Positions 61,880-64,000 of a DNA stretch of 64,000 bases are shown here, piece after piece; position 1 is the first letter of the stretch, and each line of letters begins with the position of its first letter. The notes beneath the pieces were generated by a model that saw only the letters and a list, made by a program, of their open reading frames with translations, did not search any database and was not told the DNA's origin. This DNA is from Peribacillus frigoritolerans_B (lineage in GTDB: Bacteria > Bacillota > Bacilli > Bacillales > DSM-1321), in NCBI RefSeq assembly GCF_044762665.1, contig NZ_JBIWES010000003.1:372001-436000 (forward strand), in the 5' to 3' direction. The translations under genes were made by a program, and so were the position numbers.

Positions 61880-62758
61880 TCAGCCTCCAATTCTTTCTGC
61901 TAAACCCAATCCGTCTCTCATTTTTTGAAGCATAAGCTTACTTGACCAGTCTGCTTTGTCGATCCAAGCAAATACTGCATTTGTCGCGATGCCGTCAAAA
62001 TTCATTTCTTTCAATTTTTTGAAGATCGTATCAAAGTCAACTTCCGCTTCGCCGATGTTCAAATGCTGGTGGACGGTTGCCTCGACACCTGGAGGATTAA
62101 CGATATAACGGAGTCCGTTGGACGCTTTATGATTGAATGTATCAGCGAACAAGACATGTTGCAGGCGATCCCCGGCAGAATCGAACATAGGGGCAATATC
62201 GCCTTTGCCATCATCATAGAAAAATGTATGTGCTGTTGAATATACAAGGTTGATCCACGGACGATCAAGGGCACGGATCATATCCATAGCTCCCTCATGC
62301 GTTTCGATGAAATCGAATGGGTGTGCCTGCAAATTAAGTTTAACGCCTTCCCTTTCAAATACCGGGAGGAGCTCATCCATTGATTTAATGAATTTCTCTT
62401 CACAGATAACTTCATTGAATTTAGATCCGTTAAATTCACTATTCATCAAGTCAACATCCAATTCCACTGCCACTTCAATGGCGCGTTTCCAATTACGGAC
62501 TGCGGCCTGGCGCCGTTCCTCATCAGGACCGGCCCAGTAGTAAAGCGGAAGCAAGGATGATATCTTCACACCTGCGTCGCTGCACCAGCGTTTCAAATTT
62601 TTAATCTGTTCCTTATCCACTTTAGGATATTTATAGAATGGACAAAAATCTTCCCTCGGTGACAGTTCGATATATTCATAACCTAGTTCCGCTGTTTTAT
62701 CGACCATTTCTTTTAATGATAAATTGGCATACATCGTAGGATCCAATGCTAGTTTCAT
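61880..62758 (-). CDS. iolH: IolH-like TIM-barrel protein
   Basis: 292 residues, xylose-isomerase-like superfamily. It shares with IolH the blocks GYEYIELSPREDFCPFYKYP near 27, MNSEFNGSKF near 104, STAHTFFYDDG near 170 and HKASNGLRYIVNPPGVE near 212 (split: KASNGLRYIVNPPG). The exact reaction of IolH in inositol catabolism is not settled. Start ATG follows GGGGGAAAGAACA. Gene order iolG-iolH-iolI-iolJ is as in the B. subtilis iol operon. Confidence 0.9.
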   Translation of the reverse strand: MKLALDPTMYANLSLKEMVDKTAELGYEYIELSPREDFCPFYKYPKVDKEQIKNLKRWCSDAGVKISSLLPLYYWAGPDEERRQAAVRNWKRAIEVAVELDVDLMNSEFNGSKFNEVICEEKFIKSMDELLPVFEREGVKLNLQAHPFDFIETHEGAMDMIRALDRPWINLVYSTAHTFFYDDGKGDIAPMFDSAGDRLQHVLFADTFNHKASNGLRYIVNPPGVEATVHQHLNIGEAEVDFDTIFKKLKEMNFDGIATNAVFAWIDKADWSSKLMLQKMRDGLGLAERIGG

Positions 62759-62806
62759 TGTTCTTTCCCCCTATAATTTATTTTTCGTTTCAATGCATAA
62801 TTACGT

Positions 62807-63838
62807 TCACTGTACAGTGATTTTTCCCGTATAAAAAACGGGCTTCTCTTCAAGGTCAACGGATTCTTTCTTTCCGGACTCTTGTGCTTTTACACAAGCA
62901 TCAGCTGTTACCGCAGCAATGTATCCATCCCATGAAGTCGGACCATTCGGCTGACCTGTCTTTATAATGGAATCTATGAAATCCTGTAATTCTATGTCAT
63001 ATGCATTCATAAAACGGTCCTTCCAATCTACCAAGATATCCGTGCTCCGTTTAGCGCCTTTCCTTGTTACGATGCTCGCTGGTTCAGGGAGATATGCAAC
63101 ACCGTCCTCACCAATGACTTCACATTGGATATCATAGCCATATTTACAATTCACGAATACTTCAGCTTGGATGACAATCCCACTCTTCGTTTCCATTATG
63201 ATAAGTTGGGGATCTTTTAAGTTAGCATACGCGCGGCTCGCTTTCTTCGGGTAAATCACTTGAACTGATTTGTAATCATCGCTGATTAACCAATGCAATA
63301 CATCAATCTCATGAATCAATGTATCAACGACCGCCATTTGCGTGGTATATTTTTCATCCACTTCTGGATTGCGGTGTACACATCGGACCATAAGCGGCTC
63401 GCCAATTTCATTTTTATCAATGGCTTCTTTCAGTTTTACGTAACCGCTATCATAACGTCGCATGAAACCGACTTGCACCAAACGTTTCCCGTGTTTCATT
63501 TCCGCTTCTGCAATTCTCCTGCAGCCTTCCGCCGTTGTCGCCAGTGGCTTTTCACAGAACACATATTTACCAGCCTCAATCGCATTCAATACATTTTGCT
63601 CATGTGCAGGCCCCCAACTCGTAACAACCACTGCATCGACATTTTCCGAGTTTACCAGTGATTTGTCATCCTGATATACAAGTGCCTCAAGTCCATATTG
63701 TTTCACGACCTGCCTTGCCGCCTCTTCATTCACATCGGTTACAGCTACAATCTTCCCTCCGGATAATTTGTCTGTAATTCTTTTAATATGCTCCCGGCCG
63801 ATTGCACCCGTTCCTATTACACCAAAATTTAATGTCAT
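62807..63838 (-). CDS. iolG: inositol 2-dehydrogenase (IolG)
   Basis: 343 residues, Gfo/Idh/MocA family. NAD site GVIGTGAIGREHIKRI at 6-21, catalytic Lys in CEKPLATTAEGC near 95, Asp/His in VDTLIHEIDVLHW near 170, and VNCKYGYDIQCEV near 235. B. subtilis IolG oxidises myo-inositol and also D-chiro-inositol and D-glucose. The frame is open to 63844; ATG at 63838 is nine bases after GGAGG. First complete gene of the cluster in this window; a sugar porter lies upstream. Confidence 0.94.
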   Translation of the reverse strand: MTLNFGVIGTGAIGREHIKRITDKLSGGKIVAVTDVNEEAARQVVKQYGLEALVYQDDKSLVNSENVDAVVVTSWGPAHEQNVLNAIEAGKYVFCEKPLATTAEGCRRIAEAEMKHGKRLVQVGFMRRYDSGYVKLKEAIDKNEIGEPLMVRCVHRNPEVDEKYTTQMAVVDTLIHEIDVLHWLISDDYKSVQVIYPKKASRAYANLKDPQLIIMETKSGIVIQAEVFVNCKYGYDIQCEVIGEDGVAYLPEPASIVTRKGAKRSTDILVDWKDRFMNAYDIELQDFIDSIIKTGQPNGPTSWDGYIAAVTADACVKAQESGKKESVDLEEKPVFYTGKITVQ

Positions 63839-63887
63839 GATCATATTCCTCCTTTATACGTATCTGGTTTTTAATTTTTCTATAACT

Positions 63888-64000
63888 CTAAATTATTTTT
63901 GTCATTTCCTTAGCAGATTCTTTTCCATGATTGCGGAAGTTCTGTTCAAGCTGTTCAAGTGTAAGTCCTCTCGTTTCCGGTAAATATTTTTTCACAAAGA
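63888..64000 (-). CDS. C-terminal end of a sugar-porter-family MFS transporter (partial)
   Basis: 36 residues are visible: the first reads FVKKYLPETRGLTLEQLEQ, the final-helix exit motif of sugar porters such as IolT and AraE, and the protein ends AKEMTKII. The rest lies beyond base 64000. In front of iolG it is probably an inositol transporter. Confidence 0.8.
   Translation of the reverse strand, partial: FVKKYLPETRGLTLEQLEQNFRNHGKESAKEMTKII

Noticed and set aside
61339..61935. 198-codon + strand frame opposite iolI
   Set aside because: Phe/His-rich antisense frame over a gene that matches IolI throughout.
62808..62819. palindrome CACTGTACAGTG as a possible LacI operator
   Set aside because: It consists of the last codons of iolG (Thr-Val-Gln-stop), so it is more simply explained as coding sequence.

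Overview
The window looks like chromosome of a low-GC, endospore-forming Bacillaceae, most like Bacillus/Peribacillus. The support is close Bacillus-type proteins (forespore-type glucose dehydrogenase plus GlcU, YhbH, PrkA, KimA, YfmJ, QueG, LmrAB, IolGHIJ), AGGAGG-type ribosome binding sites, a c-di-AMP riboswitch, an Mg2+ M-box, a Fur box and a SigL (-24/-12) promoter. I see no prophage, CRISPR array or intact insertion sequence. Accessory character comes from small ORFs, gene remnants and a family of dispersed palindromic repeats.

Layout. 1-2200: end of an unknown + strand gene, gdh-glcU, and a small frameshifted membrane gene. 2560-3053: two repeat copies. 3095-5195: potassium importer kimA behind a c-di-AMP riboswitch. 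5230-10140: a three-gene polymer glycosylation unit (GtrA, CsbB/YkoT-type transferase, YkoS-type membrane transferase), divergent from a UDP-glucose pyrophosphorylase gene and flanked on both sides by copies of one leader sequence that each precede a tiny ORF. 10333-16240: cytochrome P450, a 57-codon ORF, an amino-acid permease, and a GntR/MFS pair. 16570-21240: sporulation genes yhbH and prkA with three very small genes between or beside them. 21306-26780: permease and glutaminase, divergent from the GlnK/GlnL two-component system. 26863-31703: Fur-regulated siderophore uptake and nitroreductase yfhC. 31776-35300: trmL, yhbB, queG and a B3/B4-domain gene. 35910: tRNA-Gly(UCC). 36174-43716: YbjN-like protein, FUSC-type transporter, yfmJ, mgtE under an M-box, and a hydrolase lipoprotein. 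43717-45916: a decayed stretch with remnants and one probable spore protein. 46135-49491: old yellow enzyme and lmrAB. 49928-50020: a 30-residue holin-like toxin.

The last 14 kb hold two catabolic units. The first (50192-56331) is a four-gene operon (ureohydrolase, Na+ symporter, class II aldolase, D-2-hydroxyacid dehydrogenase) read from a recognisable SigL promoter and divergent from its own PAS/AAA+ enhancer-binding regulator. A perfect 10-bp palindrome between them is a likely enhancer. The gene set does not match a pathway I know and is the best candidate here for an undescribed system. The second (56761-64000 and beyond) carries iolG, iolH, iolI and iolJ homologues with an extra TIM-barrel epimerase, an MFS transporter, a sugar-porter end and a LacI repressor. 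The core genes iolA-E and iolR are not in this window, so it may be a satellite cluster for an inositol isomer or derivative.

Limits: all calls come from reading motifs, spacing and remembered families. No alignment, folding or database search was run. Several starts were moved from the longest ORF to a codon with a better ribosome binding site; these are stated in the entries.
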